Shown: positions 24,041 to 33,655 of the stretch, one piece after another
Layout: each line of letters opens with the position of its first letter
Position numbering within the stretch: the first letter of the stretch is position 1
Source of the DNA: Clostridia bacterium
GTDB taxonomy: Bacteria > Bacillota > Clostridia > Oscillospirales > Acutalibacteraceae
Length of the DNA stretch: 48,715 nt
Reading direction: 5' to 3'
Assembly (NCBI GenBank): GCA_017937865.1
Contig: JAGBCU010000002.1
Coordinates: 1-48,715 of the forward strand
Notes under the pieces: generated by a model
What the model saw: only the letters and a program-made list of their open reading frames with translations
Told to the model about the DNA's origin: nothing
The model's database searches: none
Made by a program: the position numbers and the translations under genes

Positions 24041-24862
24041 TTATTTATTAGCACCCTCGGCAACTGTTTCTATAACTTCGGTTGCTTCTTGGGTTACAGG
24101 CTTTCTGCTCTTATCGCTTTTCTTTTTAGCGAAAAGAATTTTAAAGAGAACTTTAAATGCAAGTTGAACTGCAAGAACAACTGCACCGTTTGTGATTCTG
24201 ATAGGAACTACATGAAGCTTAACGTAAGCTTTAGCAGTTGATTTCGTTGCAAGAAAATCGGGACTTATATCAAAATCATACTTTTTTACTTTGCAAGTAG
24301 AGACAAGCTTACCGAGTACGGGATACAACCAAGCACAAAGCTTACCGTGTTTAATAGCTGTATCAGCCGCATCACCGCCTGCTGTTACCATTGTAATATA
24401 AAGCTCGTCTATTGTAAAGGTTTTATAAAGCTTTCCAAAGAAACCGCCAAGACTATTGCCTACTGCACGAAACATTTTTTCAAGACCTTCATAGCCTTGG
24501 TCAAGGTAAAGCTGTTTAATAAGGCTATTACCCTGCTTCTTTTGTTTAGGTTGCTTCTTTGCTTTTGCTGTATCCTCATCCGTTGCAGTATCGGTTGCTT
24601 CATTTGCACCCTCAATTGCTTCTGTAGGGGTATCGGTTGCTTCAGCTACAGCTTCGCTCCCTTTTTTACCTTTGCTTTTTTTCGGTTTTTTCTCTTTTTT
24701 AGGTTTTTTTTCTTTTGTTGGGTCTACAATAGGTATTTTTATAAAAAGATATTGTAGCGTTACAAAGGTCTGCTCGCCGTAATCAATAATTACGGAGACC
24801 TTTATAGAAACCAGTATAACTATAAAGAGAATTATACCGAGTAACGTATATAAAACAGGCAC
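24041..24862 (-). CDS. DUF2953 membrane-associated protein (YtfI-like)
   Basis: 273 residues from GTG 24862, chosen because AAAGGGTG precedes it and because the longer frame would start inside scpB. A transmembrane helix covers about 4-22. A low-complexity insert, Lys/Pro-rich then Thr/Glu/Ala-rich, occupies roughly 48-110. The DUF2953 domain follows, with FGKLYKTFTIDELYITMVTAGGDAADTAIKHG. Function is unknown; the constant partnership with gerW suggests a sporulation link. It is 37 bases downstream of scpB. Confidence 0.85.
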   Translation of the reverse strand: MPVLYTLLGIILFIVILVSIKVSVIIDYGEQTFVTLQYLFIKIPIVDPTKEKKPKKEKKPKKSKGKKGSEAVAEATDTPTEAIEGANEATDTATDEDTAKAKKQPKQKKQGNSLIKQLYLDQGYEGLEKMFRAVGNSLGGFFGKLYKTFTIDELYITMVTAGGDAADTAIKHGKLCAWLYPVLGKLVSTCKVKKYDFDISPDFLATKSTAKAYVKLHVVPIRITNGAVVLAVQLAFKVLFKILFAKKKSDKSRKPVTQEATEVIETVAEGANK

Positions 24863-24899
24863 ATTATCACCCTTTTCGTTTAATTTATCAGATAAAAAC

Positions 24900-25523
24900 T
24901 TACTCAGCTTTTTCTTCGCTTTCAACCTCTGCTTCATTATCACTCTCAGTTTTTGAATCATCAAAAAGTGAAAGCTGACCGTTTTCAACATCTGACATTA
25001 AAACATCTCTGTCTGCAGCGGGAAGCTCAGGTAAATCATCAAGTGAATTTAACGAAAAGCATCTTAAGAAGTTGGCTGTTGTACCGTAAAGAACGGGTCT
25101 TCCGGGTACATCGAGCCTGCCTTTTTCTTCTACAAGCTCTTTTTGGCAAAGAGTATTAACAACGCCTGAACAGTCAACACCTCTTATTTGCTCTATGTAA
25201 GGCTTTGTTATAGGCTGGTTATAAGCAATAATTGCAAGGACCTCAAAGGCAGCTTGAGAAAGCGGTGCATTTCTTTTCAAATCAAGTATTGTTCTTATTT
25301 CTTCAACAAACTCTTTTTTACTTGAAAGCTGATACTTATTGTCTAACTGTAAAAGACAAATACCGCTATCCTCTGCATCAAGCTTATTTTTTAATTCATC
25401 AAGTACAGTAAGCATTGTATCATCATCAATACCTAAAACTGATGCAATTTTATTATATTCTACAGGCTCGGCTGCCGCAAAAAGCACCGCCTGAGCTGCT
25501 GCTATTTGTTTTTTATCAATCAA
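24900..25523 (-). CDS. scpB: Segregation and condensation protein B
   Basis: 207 residues with the two winged-helix domains of ScpB; the conserved AAFEVLAIIAYNQPITKPYIEQIRG is complete and followed by LVEEKGRLDVPGRPVLYGTT. Partner of ScpA in the SMC condensin complex. The start is TTG at 25523 inside the last codons of scpA (8-base overlap), with AAGGAATGGA upstream. The C-terminal 20 residues are acidic. Confidence 0.96.
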   Translation of the reverse strand: MIDKKQIAAAQAVLFAAAEPVEYNKIASVLGIDDDTMLTVLDELKNKLDAEDSGICLLQLDNKYQLSSKKEFVEEIRTILDLKRNAPLSQAAFEVLAIIAYNQPITKPYIEQIRGVDCSGVVNTLCQKELVEEKGRLDVPGRPVLYGTTANFLRCFSLNSLDDLPELPAADRDVLMSDVENGQLSLFDDSKTESDNEAEVESEEKAE

Positions 25524-26238
25524 CGGATTCCATTCCTTCCAAAAGTTCTATCTGAATATCGTCACCGTCACCGGAAACATAAATAGTTTTATTTTTTGCA
25601 AGCTCCAACACAGCAAGAAAGGCTACGATTAAATCTGAACGTGATTTTGCCTCTCTGTAAATATCATAGAGCTTTCTTTTACGCTTTGATTTTAACGAAG
25701 TTACTATTGACTCAATTTTTGAGCCAACAGAAACAATTTTCTTCGTAACAATAGTTTTAAAGGAATCAAGGGGCGGAGGTAATCTACGAAGCTTTTTACC
25801 TGCCGCTAAGGAATACGCACCTAAAAGCTCAGATGGCTCGTGTAATCTCTTATATGACATATCGGGAGCAACCTCTTCAGGGAATGCTCTTACGGTATAA
25901 TTAAAGCCATCAGTCATCTGAGAAAGCTTACCTGCAAGAATTTTACAATCTCTGTATTCAAGAAGCTCGTCTCGCAATTCGTTTTTTAACTCCTCTGCCT
26001 CGTCATAAACGGGTAAAAGAGAAACTGTTTTGATATAAACGAGTCTTGCTGCCATTTCTAAAAACTCGCTGGCAACCTCCATATTCTCTTCCTGCATTTC
26101 GCGAACGTAAGAAGTATACTGCTCAACAAGCTCAAGAATCGGAATATCATAGATATCGAGCTTATGTTTTGTAATAAGGTGTAAAAGCAAGTCCATAGGA
26201 CCTTCGAACACCTCTAATTTATACGATATTTTTTCCAT
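25516..26238 (-). CDS. scpA: Segregation and condensation protein A (kleisin)
   Basis: 240 residues. The N-terminal YKLEVFEGPMDLLLHLI is the family hallmark for SMC binding, and the C-terminal winged helix (about 180-235) contacts the other SMC head. GAGGTAAA precedes the ATG, which lies just after the stop of the M50 protease gene. It forms a coupled pair with scpB. Confidence 0.97.
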   Translation of the reverse strand: MEKISYKLEVFEGPMDLLLHLITKHKLDIYDIPILELVEQYTSYVREMQEENMEVASEFLEMAARLVYIKTVSLLPVYDEAEELKNELRDELLEYRDCKILAGKLSQMTDGFNYTVRAFPEEVAPDMSYKRLHEPSELLGAYSLAAGKKLRRLPPPLDSFKTIVTKKIVSVGSKIESIVTSLKSKRKRKLYDIYREAKSRSDLIVAFLAVLELAKNKTIYVSGDGDDIQIELLEGMESVD

Positions 26239-26239
26239 T

Positions 26240-26932
26240 TTACCTCATCATCATTTCAAAGGGGATTTGTGTAATATTTGAAAACAAACCAAGTATTAAA
26301 CTTGATAAGAAGGAAAGCGGTGTAGTAAGAATTCCTGTAAAAAGTAATACAAAAAGACCTATCATTATATATCTTTCATATTGCATAATTTTATAATAAT
26401 ACTTCGACGGTAACAAAGCGGTTAATAATCTTGAGCCGTCAAGTGGCGGTATAGGAAGAAGATTGAACACGCCAAGATTTATATTTATTGCGGCGGCATA
26501 GAGGAAGAAAATGCCCATATATGCCATTGCTTCGTTTTGGAGCTTATATGCGCCAAAGGTACAAACGGCTCTCAAAAACAAAAAGATGAAGCTTTGTAGA
26601 AGGTTACAGGCAGGGCCTGCAAGAGCAACTATTGCCATATCTCTTTTAGGCTTTTTAAAGTGCCTCATTCTCACTTCGACAGGCTTTGCATAACCGAAGC
26701 CGAAAAGAAAAATCATAATTGCACCTATCCAATCGATATGAGCCATAGGGTTAATAGTTAACCTACCTCTTAAACGAGGAGTATCGTCGCCTAATTTAAC
26801 CGCAACAAAGGCGTGGGCAAATTCGTGCAAGGGTGTTGCACAAAAAACTACAAAACAAATAGAGCCAACTAAAATAACAAGCTCTAAAAATTCCATATCC
26901 CCTCTCATAAATTGGCTGATATATCTAATCAT
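26240..26932 (-). CDS. Site-2 protease family (M50) membrane metallopeptidase
   Basis: 230 residues with four to five hydrophobic segments. The zinc motif is H36-E-F-A-H40 in TPLHEFAHA, and a second-ligand motif PIPPLDGSRLL lies near 170-180. Family members cleave substrates within the membrane. This subgroup (YwhC/YdiL-type, without PDZ) regularly precedes scpA in Clostridia; its substrate is not known. CGGAGG precedes the ATG. Confidence 0.92.
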   Translation of the reverse strand: MIRYISQFMRGDMEFLELVILVGSICFVVFCATPLHEFAHAFVAVKLGDDTPRLRGRLTINPMAHIDWIGAIMIFLFGFGYAKPVEVRMRHFKKPKRDMAIVALAGPACNLLQSFIFLFLRAVCTFGAYKLQNEAMAYMGIFFLYAAAININLGVFNLLPIPPLDGSRLLTALLPSKYYYKIMQYERYIMIGLFVLLFTGILTTPLSFLSSLILGLFSNITQIPFEMMMR

Positions 26933-26956
26933 AAATACGCCTCCGTTTTTTAACGA

Positions 26957-27802
26957 TTATCTTGTGACGGTTACAACCCTGTCAATTCCGCAAGCATCTT
27001 TTATAATCCTTGCTTTCTGAGCTTTATTTACAAACATTGAAAGAATATCCTTTGCTTGCTCTTCGCCACATTCCATTGCGATACTGCCACCTTTATTAAT
27101 AAAAGGAAACCAATTTTCACTTAATGCACGGTAAAATTCAAGACCGTCAGCACCGCCGTCAAGAGCCATAAAGGGCTCAAAGGCAATTTCAGGCTGTAAG
27201 GCTTTTATTTCGTCTGTCTTAATATACGGTGGATTTGAAAGAATCAAATCAGGCTTGGGTAACCCAAGAAAGCTTATTGTTTCAAGAATATCTTTTTTAA
27301 CAATTGTAACATTATCCGCACATAAAAGCTCTTTATTCTTATTTGTATATTCAATTGCTTTATCAGAAATATCCACACAAAAGACTTTAACCGTAGGAAA
27401 AAGTTTTGCAACGCTTAAACCTACACAACCGCTACCGCAACATAAATCAAAGATTACTTCGCAGCCTGATTTATTAATCTTTTCAATAGCGTAATCAACG
27501 AGAAGTTCGGTTTCGGGGCGAGGTATTAAAACGCCCTCCCCAACTTTAAAGCTGAATTTGTGAAAATCCCACATTCCGATAATATACTGTAACGGCTCGT
27601 GATTGCTTCTTCTTTTAATGCAATCGTCAAAAAGAATAAGCTTACAGTCATCAACAGGATTACCCGAATTCAAAAGCAACTGAGTTTTATTCATACCGAA
27701 GCAATATGAAACTAACTGTTGAGCATCAAACTCAGGACTATCACACCCCGCCTCACTCAAGGCTTTTATTGCTTCGCGATATACGGAATATAAATTTTTC
27801 AA
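26957..27802 (-). CDS. prmC: Release factor glutamine methyltransferase
   Basis: 281 residues. It methylates the GGQ glutamine of release factors RF1 and RF2. Substrate motif IPRPETE at 93-99, SAM motif DLCCGSGCVGLS at 119-130, and catalytic N190-P-P-Y193 are all visible. The TTG start overlaps the DUF1385 stop (4-base overlap), with GGAGG upstream. No prfA (RF1) gene is next to it, unlike in many genomes. Confidence 0.96.
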   Translation of the reverse strand: MKNLYSVYREAIKALSEAGCDSPEFDAQQLVSYCFGMNKTQLLLNSGNPVDDCKLILFDDCIKRRSNHEPLQYIIGMWDFHKFSFKVGEGVLIPRPETELLVDYAIEKINKSGCEVIFDLCCGSGCVGLSVAKLFPTVKVFCVDISDKAIEYTNKNKELLCADNVTIVKKDILETISFLGLPKPDLILSNPPYIKTDEIKALQPEIAFEPFMALDGGADGLEFYRALSENWFPFINKGGSIAMECGEEQAKDILSMFVNKAQKARIIKDACGIDRVVTVTR

Positions 27803-28785
27803 AGTGCATCATCCTCCGGATTATCCGTAAGGACTGCTTTCAATGACTCAATACCAACCTCGATAATGTCGTCGGTAGGCTCTTGCGTTGTTATTCTTTG
27901 CATCCAAAGACCCGGTGCTGAAAGAATTTTTACAAGTAAGTTTTCGTGCTTACCGGCGTATTTTATAAACTCGTAACTCACACCTACTGTAAGAGGCATA
28001 ATCAAAAGCTTAATACCCATCCAAACAATTCTTACATCGTCAATACCGGGGAAAATTACTACAAGAGCAGATGAAAGGAAAATGCTGATTATAAGTACAA
28101 CGAATATAAAGCTTGTACCGCAACGAGGGTGAAAGCGTTTTTGCTTTCTAACATTTTCTACGGTAAGCTCAAGACCGTGCTCATAGCAAAAAATAGATTT
28201 ATGCTCTGCTCCGTGATACATAAAAACTCTTTTAATATCAGGAATTTTTGAAACTATCCAAACGTAAGCAACAAAAATTACCATTCTCATTATGCCCTCA
28301 AAAAGAGGATGTAAATCTGCAAGAGCATCTTTAAACAAATACTTATCAACAGTATCAACTAAAAATGTAGGTAAATAGAAGAAAAGTCCGAAAGCAAGAG
28401 CTACGCCTAACACCATTGAAATACCGGTTATTACCGCCATCATTTTAGGACCGAAATGGTCAGAAATCCATTTATCAAGCTTAGACATCTCTTCAGGGTC
28501 TATATCATCATCAATACCTGCTTTTTCTGCAGATTTTTCCATACATTTAAAACCGAAAAGAAGTGATTCAACCATATTTACTACCCCTCTTATAAGAGGG
28601 AGCTTTGCAGGCTTAAATTTATCTCTCAAATGCTTAACCTCAAGCATTTCCGTATCGATTGTGCCGTCGGGAAGCCTTACGGACATCGCAGCACCCTTTG
28701 GGCCTTGCATCATTATACCTTCAATAAGAGCCTGCCCACCTATTGAGGTTTTATGACAAACCTTATCATTACAATCTTTACTCAT
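27799..28785 (-). CDS. DUF1385 polytopic membrane protein (YqhQ-like)
   Basis: 328 residues. The family begins SIGGQALIEGIMMQGPKGAA, seen here near residue 14. Several transmembrane helices occupy about 115-280, including the conserved YHGAEHKSIFCYE and RFHPRCGTSF motifs whose His and Cys residues could bind metal. Function is not established. It often accompanies prmC or prfA in Firmicutes. The start overlaps the histidine kinase stop by 8 bases. Confidence 0.92.
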   Translation of the reverse strand: MSKDCNDKVCHKTSIGGQALIEGIMMQGPKGAAMSVRLPDGTIDTEMLEVKHLRDKFKPAKLPLIRGVVNMVESLLFGFKCMEKSAEKAGIDDDIDPEEMSKLDKWISDHFGPKMMAVITGISMVLGVALAFGLFFYLPTFLVDTVDKYLFKDALADLHPLFEGIMRMVIFVAYVWIVSKIPDIKRVFMYHGAEHKSIFCYEHGLELTVENVRKQKRFHPRCGTSFIFVVLIISIFLSSALVVIFPGIDDVRIVWMGIKLLIMPLTVGVSYEFIKYAGKHENLLVKILSAPGLWMQRITTQEPTDDIIEVGIESLKAVLTDNPEDDAL

Positions 28786-30253
28786 TTATATCTACCGCCG
28801 TTTCATCAATAATGGGGATTGGTGCTTCAACCGCAATTTCTTCAACAGGTAAAACAATTGTAACGGTTGTACCAATATCAAGCTCACTGTTTATTTCAAA
28901 CGAACCGTTGTGAAGCTTTATAATTTCATCTACAACAGCAAGACCTATACCTGAACCACGCACCTCAAGGTTTGCTTTATAGAATTTCTTTTTAATGTTA
29001 GGTAAATCTTCGGGGGCGATACCGCAACCCGTATCAAGAAAGCTGATAGTTAAAATACCCTTTCCGACAGTTGCTTCAACGTTAACAAGACCGCCGGGCT
29101 TGGTATATTTGAAAGCATTATCAAGCACGTTAACGAAAACCTGTTTGATTCTGTTAGGGTCAGCCATCATCGGTGCCGGAAGCTCAGGTACGCTATAGGT
29201 AAGCTCTATACCATCTCTTTTTGAACGTTCCTTAAAGACGAAAATAGCCTCGTCAAGCTCTGCTAAAACGTCAATTTTTTCAAGACGAAGAGTCATACTG
29301 CCGTTTTGAATTCGGGAGAAATCAAGCAATTCCTCAACGAGTCTTGATAAATGTTCGGATTCGTTAATAATAACCTCCGTACCTCTACGGGCAAGCTCGC
29401 GATCTTCACCGTCAAGCTCCTTGAGCATTTCACCCCAACCCTTGATTGCAGTAAGAGGCGTTCTCAATTCATGAGAAACAGTTGAAATAAAGTCATTTTT
29501 AAGCTGGTCAGTTGCCGCTACTTCGGCAATCATAGCGTTTATAGAATCGGAAAGTTCAGTAATTTCGTCTTCACCTTCTACGTCGGTTTCAACACGAACA
29601 TTGAAGTTTCCGTCAGCGAAATCGCGGGCAACGTCGTTGATTTTTTGAAGAGGCGAAACGATTGTTCTTACGAAAAACATACCTGAAAGAGCAACGAAGC
29701 CAAGAGATATAAGATAAACGACAAGAACAACAAGAATAAACATTATAATCTGCCTGTCGATGCCCCTCATTGACGTAATAAAACGAACTGCGCCCGAAAA
29801 ACCGTCTTCGTAATCAGGCAAGGTCATTGCAACTGACATAATATGCTCGCCCTCGTCGTTAAAGCCTCGCCACTTGCTTATACCGCTACTCGATATTATA
29901 GCCTCTTCAACATCAGGCATATTATCTATTTTTTCGTTAACTATAAATCCGGAGGAAGAAACACAAACCTCACCGTGACGGTTAATCACCTGAATTTCCA
30001 TTCTTGATTTATCGTTAAAACTATCAACAAACTCTTTCGATTTTTGTGTAAACACTTCATCATTTACACTAAGATACGGTGTAAAAAATGCAGTTACGTT
30101 ATCGTTTGCGTATCCTGAAAGATAATCAGTAACGTAATTGTTGTAGTAGCTTACAACAAAAAGAACACAAACAGAAAAAAGAACAAGAAGAATGAGAGCA
30201 GTAATAAGCAAGGTATTTGTTGCCCAACGCTTTGTAATACCCTTAAATTTCAC
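28778..30253 (-). CDS. Membrane sensor histidine kinase (WalK/PhoR-like)
   Basis: 491 residues from GTG 30253, preferred because AAGGGGTG lies 6 bases before it; a GTG at 30262 overlaps that site. Topology: transmembrane helix about 14-37, an extracytoplasmic sensor of about 130 residues, a second helix about 170-194, HAMP, then the HisKA box with the phospho-His near 261 (STVSHELRTPLTAIKGW) and a HATPase domain with DNAFKYTKPGG and GSGIGLAV. No cytoplasmic PAS domain is obvious. It is paired with the upstream response regulator and follows cdaA-cdaR and a lipoprotein, suggesting envelope sensing. Confidence 0.95.
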   Translation of the reverse strand: MKFKGITKRWATNTLLITALILLVLFSVCVLFVVSYYNNYVTDYLSGYANDNVTAFFTPYLSVNDEVFTQKSKEFVDSFNDKSRMEIQVINRHGEVCVSSSGFIVNEKIDNMPDVEEAIISSSGISKWRGFNDEGEHIMSVAMTLPDYEDGFSGAVRFITSMRGIDRQIIMFILVVLVVYLISLGFVALSGMFFVRTIVSPLQKINDVARDFADGNFNVRVETDVEGEDEITELSDSINAMIAEVAATDQLKNDFISTVSHELRTPLTAIKGWGEMLKELDGEDRELARRGTEVIINESEHLSRLVEELLDFSRIQNGSMTLRLEKIDVLAELDEAIFVFKERSKRDGIELTYSVPELPAPMMADPNRIKQVFVNVLDNAFKYTKPGGLVNVEATVGKGILTISFLDTGCGIAPEDLPNIKKKFYKANLEVRGSGIGLAVVDEIIKLHNGSFEINSELDIGTTVTIVLPVEEIAVEAPIPIIDETAVDINE

Positions 30254-30299
30254 CGTTCTCACCCCTTTTATATTTTTAAGAATTTTTAGTATTTAAATA

Positions 30300-31001
30300 T
30301 CAGCACCACTTATAGCCCATACCCCAAACGGTAACAAGGTGCTTCGGAATTGAAGGCTCATCTTCAATTTTCATTCTTAGTCTTCTTATGTTTACGTCAA
30401 CAACCTTTTCGTCTCCGAAGTAGGATTCGCCCCATACTTTTTTGAGAATATCGGTACGACTTAATGCTTTACCCGGATTCGAGAAAAAGAATTCTATAAT
30501 CTGGAATTCAACCTGAGTAAGCTCTATAGGAGCGCCGTTTTTAAATAAGGCTCTGTTTCTTAAGTTAAGCTCAAATGGCTCAAGAACAATTTTATCTGAT
30601 TTTTCTTGAGGTCTGCTTTGCTGAGTATTCATAGCAACTCTGCGGTAAACGCTATCAACTCTCGCCATAAGCTCTGAGGGTGAGAAGGGTTTAGTAATAT
30701 AATCATCAGCCCCCATAAGAAGACCGGAAACCTTGTCCATTTCCTGAGTTTTGGCGGTAAGCATTATTATACCTACCGTACCGCTAACGGCTCTGAGACG
30801 CTTACAAACCTCAAGACCGTCAACATTAGGCATCATTATATCAAGAAGAACAACGTCAAAATCGCCTTCTTTTTCATTATAAAGCATCAAGGCTTGCTGA
30901 CCGTCGCAGGCCTCAGTTACCTCATAGCCTGCTCGCTTTAATGTAATTGCTATAATTTCGCGGATAGCTGATTCATCTTCAGCAATAAGTACTTTTTTCA
31001 T
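30300..31001 (-). CDS. OmpR/PhoB-family response regulator
   Basis: 233 residues. The receiver domain (1-120) has the acidic pocket EDE at 8-10, phospho-acceptor D54 (LLDIMMP) and the KPF lysine near 105. The C-terminal winged helix (about 135-233) includes DVNIRRLRMKIED and the final VWGMGYKW. It is partner to the histidine kinase 46 bases downstream. GGAAGTG precedes the ATG. Targets cannot be read from this window. Confidence 0.95.
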   Translation of the reverse strand: MKKVLIAEDESAIREIIAITLKRAGYEVTEACDGQQALMLYNEKEGDFDVVLLDIMMPNVDGLEVCKRLRAVSGTVGIIMLTAKTQEMDKVSGLLMGADDYITKPFSPSELMARVDSVYRRVAMNTQQSRPQEKSDKIVLEPFELNLRNRALFKNGAPIELTQVEFQIIEFFFSNPGKALSRTDILKKVWGESYFGDEKVVDVNIRRLRMKIEDEPSIPKHLVTVWGMGYKWC

Positions 31002-31016
31002 TTTTTCACTTCCAAA

Positions 31017-32366
31017 TCAGATAAAAATAAATGATGATTTAATTCCTTCCTCGGTAACACCGAAGGATATACCAAAATCAGTTAATTCAAAATAGAATTT
31101 ATCGCCACTCGCAGAAGAGTATAACGGTTTTATTGCACGGGGTTGTGGTTCATCATTTGAGTTATAGTAAATCGTAAATAAAACATCCTTTATCATTTGC
31201 TCCTGTTCATCCCAGACTCTGAATGATAAAGCTCTGTTTTGTGAATCATACTTAACCGTAACCTCATCAATACGAACAACCCTGTAAAGATACATATCAA
31301 TCGGATTAAAAACGGTATGAACGTTGCCCTCGCTCTTGTCACCAAAAACGTTAGACCATTTAAGCATAGTAAAAATGTACAATCCGTCTTCTTTTTTTAC
31401 GGTGAGTGCATTCGGGTCACCGCATAATTTTGTGTTTGCAGGAATTTCTATTAACCCGTCGCCATCAATATCACGGCAAAATACTTTTGAATTTCTTGTA
31501 GTTGTTGTATCAGCAGCTTCAAGACCATTTACCAATGAAATTATCATTGAATCCCAATACAAAAATTCTGTAAATAAAGTGTTATCGGTTTTAAGACAAT
31601 CTATAAAGACACGGGTTGATTTTTTATTATTTACCGTAACTGTATCGGTTTGAATTTTAGAAACGCTACTGATATTTGAGGATAATTCAATTTCACTGAA
31701 TTTAACAAAGCTATTATTATCTGTAACTGAAAAGCATCTGAAGAATGAACGCTGCGTTTCGCCCGTATCATCAAGATATATCAGCACTAAATCCTTTTTA
31801 TTATCGCCGTTAACATCAATAAAGCTTTTCATGCTGTAATATTCGTTGCCTAACGTATTCATTTCATAAATACCGTTTTTACCTAAGGCAACTCCATAAA
31901 CGCTGACGATTTTAGTGGACTTGCTGTCAAAAAGCGACCAACCGACGAAAATCTCAAAGCTACCATCCTCGTCATAATCTGAAAACGAAACGTCCTGAAC
32001 ACCGTTACCGCTACCTTTAATATCGGCACAGATAACCCACGTATCATTAACACATTCAAGAAGAGACATCCTAACAGTTGCATCAACAGATGAATCTGTA
32101 TAAAAAACTATTGCCTCATCAGAACTATCACCGTTAAGGTCACGAAGTATAAACGCAGTTTGATACTCACCGTTCTGCGGTGCTTTTAACTGAATGTTTT
32201 TATCACCCATTAGTTTAAGAAAAGCTTTTTGCACCTCACCGTTTTCACCCGGTTGAGTCGGTGGCTTCATAAGGCTTTCAACTGAAAAGAAATTAAGAGA
32301 GCAACCCGAGCTTGAAATTATAAAACAAATTACACACAAAAGACCTATTATTCTTTTAAATCTCAT
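31017..32366 (-). CDS. Lipoprotein with regularly spaced DxDxDG-type loops (beta-propeller-like)
   Basis: 449 residues. A lipoprotein signal ends in SSSGC, lipidated C22. Calcium-loop-like motifs occur at D76 (DLNGDSSDE), D130 (DYDEDGSFE), D184 (DVNGDNKKD) and D299 (DIDGDGLIE): the first three are exactly 54 residues apart and the fourth falls at about twice that distance. Such spacing is typical of FG-GAP/VCBS propeller blades. No family name can be assigned by eye. It lies between cdaR and the response regulator and would be displayed outside the membrane, so it may be a sensory partner of the kinase; that is inference. AAAGGAGAG precedes the ATG. Confidence 0.75.
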   Translation of the reverse strand: MRFKRIIGLLCVICFIISSSGCSLNFFSVESLMKPPTQPGENGEVQKAFLKLMGDKNIQLKAPQNGEYQTAFILRDLNGDSSDEAIVFYTDSSVDATVRMSLLECVNDTWVICADIKGSGNGVQDVSFSDYDEDGSFEIFVGWSLFDSKSTKIVSVYGVALGKNGIYEMNTLGNEYYSMKSFIDVNGDNKKDLVLIYLDDTGETQRSFFRCFSVTDNNSFVKFSEIELSSNISSVSKIQTDTVTVNNKKSTRVFIDCLKTDNTLFTEFLYWDSMIISLVNGLEAADTTTTRNSKVFCRDIDGDGLIEIPANTKLCGDPNALTVKKEDGLYIFTMLKWSNVFGDKSEGNVHTVFNPIDMYLYRVVRIDEVTVKYDSQNRALSFRVWDEQEQMIKDVLFTIYYNSNDEPQPRAIKPLYSSASGDKFYFELTDFGISFGVTEEGIKSSFIFI

Positions 32367-32401
32367 AAGTCACTCTCCTTTTTCTGAATTTTTACTAATA
32401 C

Positions 32402-33655
32402 TTATAAACTGATTTCAACGGTGTAAGTTCCGTAAACCCAACAATTTTCACTTTGAACCGTAACAACTGCAGGAACAGTAGTTGTTTGCCCCTTGCTGAT
32501 ATTCACTTCAGACAAATCAACCTCAACATTAATATTTTCGGCTGTAATAGCTTCAAGTGAACCCGAAGGACCTACAATCACAACGGACTTATTAAGACCT
32601 GAAATTTTATAAGACGCGTTACCGGGATTATTAGCGTGTATACGCTCATAGGGAACCGTTATATACTCTTGGGTTATACCCGTCATATCAACGTTTACCT
32701 TATATTCCGTTGTTGAACTATCCTCTGCTTTATTAGTGTTTTCAGCAGAGAATGTAAATACATGGTTAGACGGCGAAAGATTTTTAAAATCTATAACACC
32801 AACAGGGTAAACAACTGTTTGTTCATATTCATCAACTGAAATGTTAAAGAAATCTTTTTCAGGTGAAACCGTAAACTTCAACGGTGTTGTAACGTAAGCA
32901 GTTGGTGCATTTTTAAACGTTACACTTGTTAAAAGCTCTTTTACCTGTAAAACAGGAATAGTTAATATAACTGAATCGAGACTCATTGTAAGATATTCAA
33001 AATTACTTTTTCCTGCATCGTCAACAGGCTGAACCTTTGCATCAGCAGATTTATTTGAAGTAAGAGATGCATCAAGCACAAGCTTTGCAACAACCTTTTC
33101 GATTCTGTTAATCTCGGTTGAAGGACCTGTTATCGTAACAACCCCCTCTGAAAGATTAACTATACCGCAAGTGTAGCCTTCACTGACAATTGGGAAATCA
33201 TCTGCAACAACAAGAGGCTCAATAGGCATCTGAATAGTTTTAGCTGTATCAAAATAAACGTCTACCGTTTTTGCAGAGAGCGACTCAATAACGTAATCGT
33301 CGTTACCCGAAGAGGATTCCCCCTTTAATTGAAGCGTTCTTGTACCGGCAGAGTCAACGTTATTTGTCTGAGCTGTAACTATAATATCATCTACTAAAGA
33401 CTCAGAAGAAATGAGATATTTTTTACCCTTTACGGTTACGTCAACGTAAAACTCACTCTCACCGAAAACCTCAAGACCGAATTGAGAAGGTACCGAAGTA
33501 TCTACCGTAACTTTCACATCTTTAATTGTTCTTGTGGTTTCGGGGCTTACGTTTACCACAACGTACACCCAGACAATAAGCGCTACAAGAAATGATATTG
33601 CCAGAAGAATTTTATCGTTATAAAACAACTTGTTAAGTTGAAGCTTATTCTTCAT
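32402..33655 (-). CDS. cdaR: CdaA regulatory protein with YbbR repeats
   Basis: 417 residues from the ATG at 33655, chosen because GAGGTGAT lies 5 bases upstream; it overlaps the end of cdaA by 11 bases. A single N-terminal transmembrane helix (about 15-35) precedes an extracellular region of YbbR-like beta domains, each with V-x-G-P-S/T-type turns (VTITGPSTEINRIEKV, VVIVGPSGSLEAI). CdaR binds CdaA and modulates diadenylate cyclase activity. In most Firmicutes glmM follows; here a lipoprotein does. Confidence 0.93.
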   Translation of the reverse strand: MKNKLQLNKLFYNDKILLAISFLVALIVWVYVVVNVSPETTRTIKDVKVTVDTSVPSQFGLEVFGESEFYVDVTVKGKKYLISSESLVDDIIVTAQTNNVDSAGTRTLQLKGESSSGNDDYVIESLSAKTVDVYFDTAKTIQMPIEPLVVADDFPIVSEGYTCGIVNLSEGVVTITGPSTEINRIEKVVAKLVLDASLTSNKSADAKVQPVDDAGKSNFEYLTMSLDSVILTIPVLQVKELLTSVTFKNAPTAYVTTPLKFTVSPEKDFFNISVDEYEQTVVYPVGVIDFKNLSPSNHVFTFSAENTNKAEDSSTTEYKVNVDMTGITQEYITVPYERIHANNPGNASYKISGLNKSVVIVGPSGSLEAITAENINVEVDLSEVNISKGQTTTVPAVVTVQSENCWVYGTYTVEISL

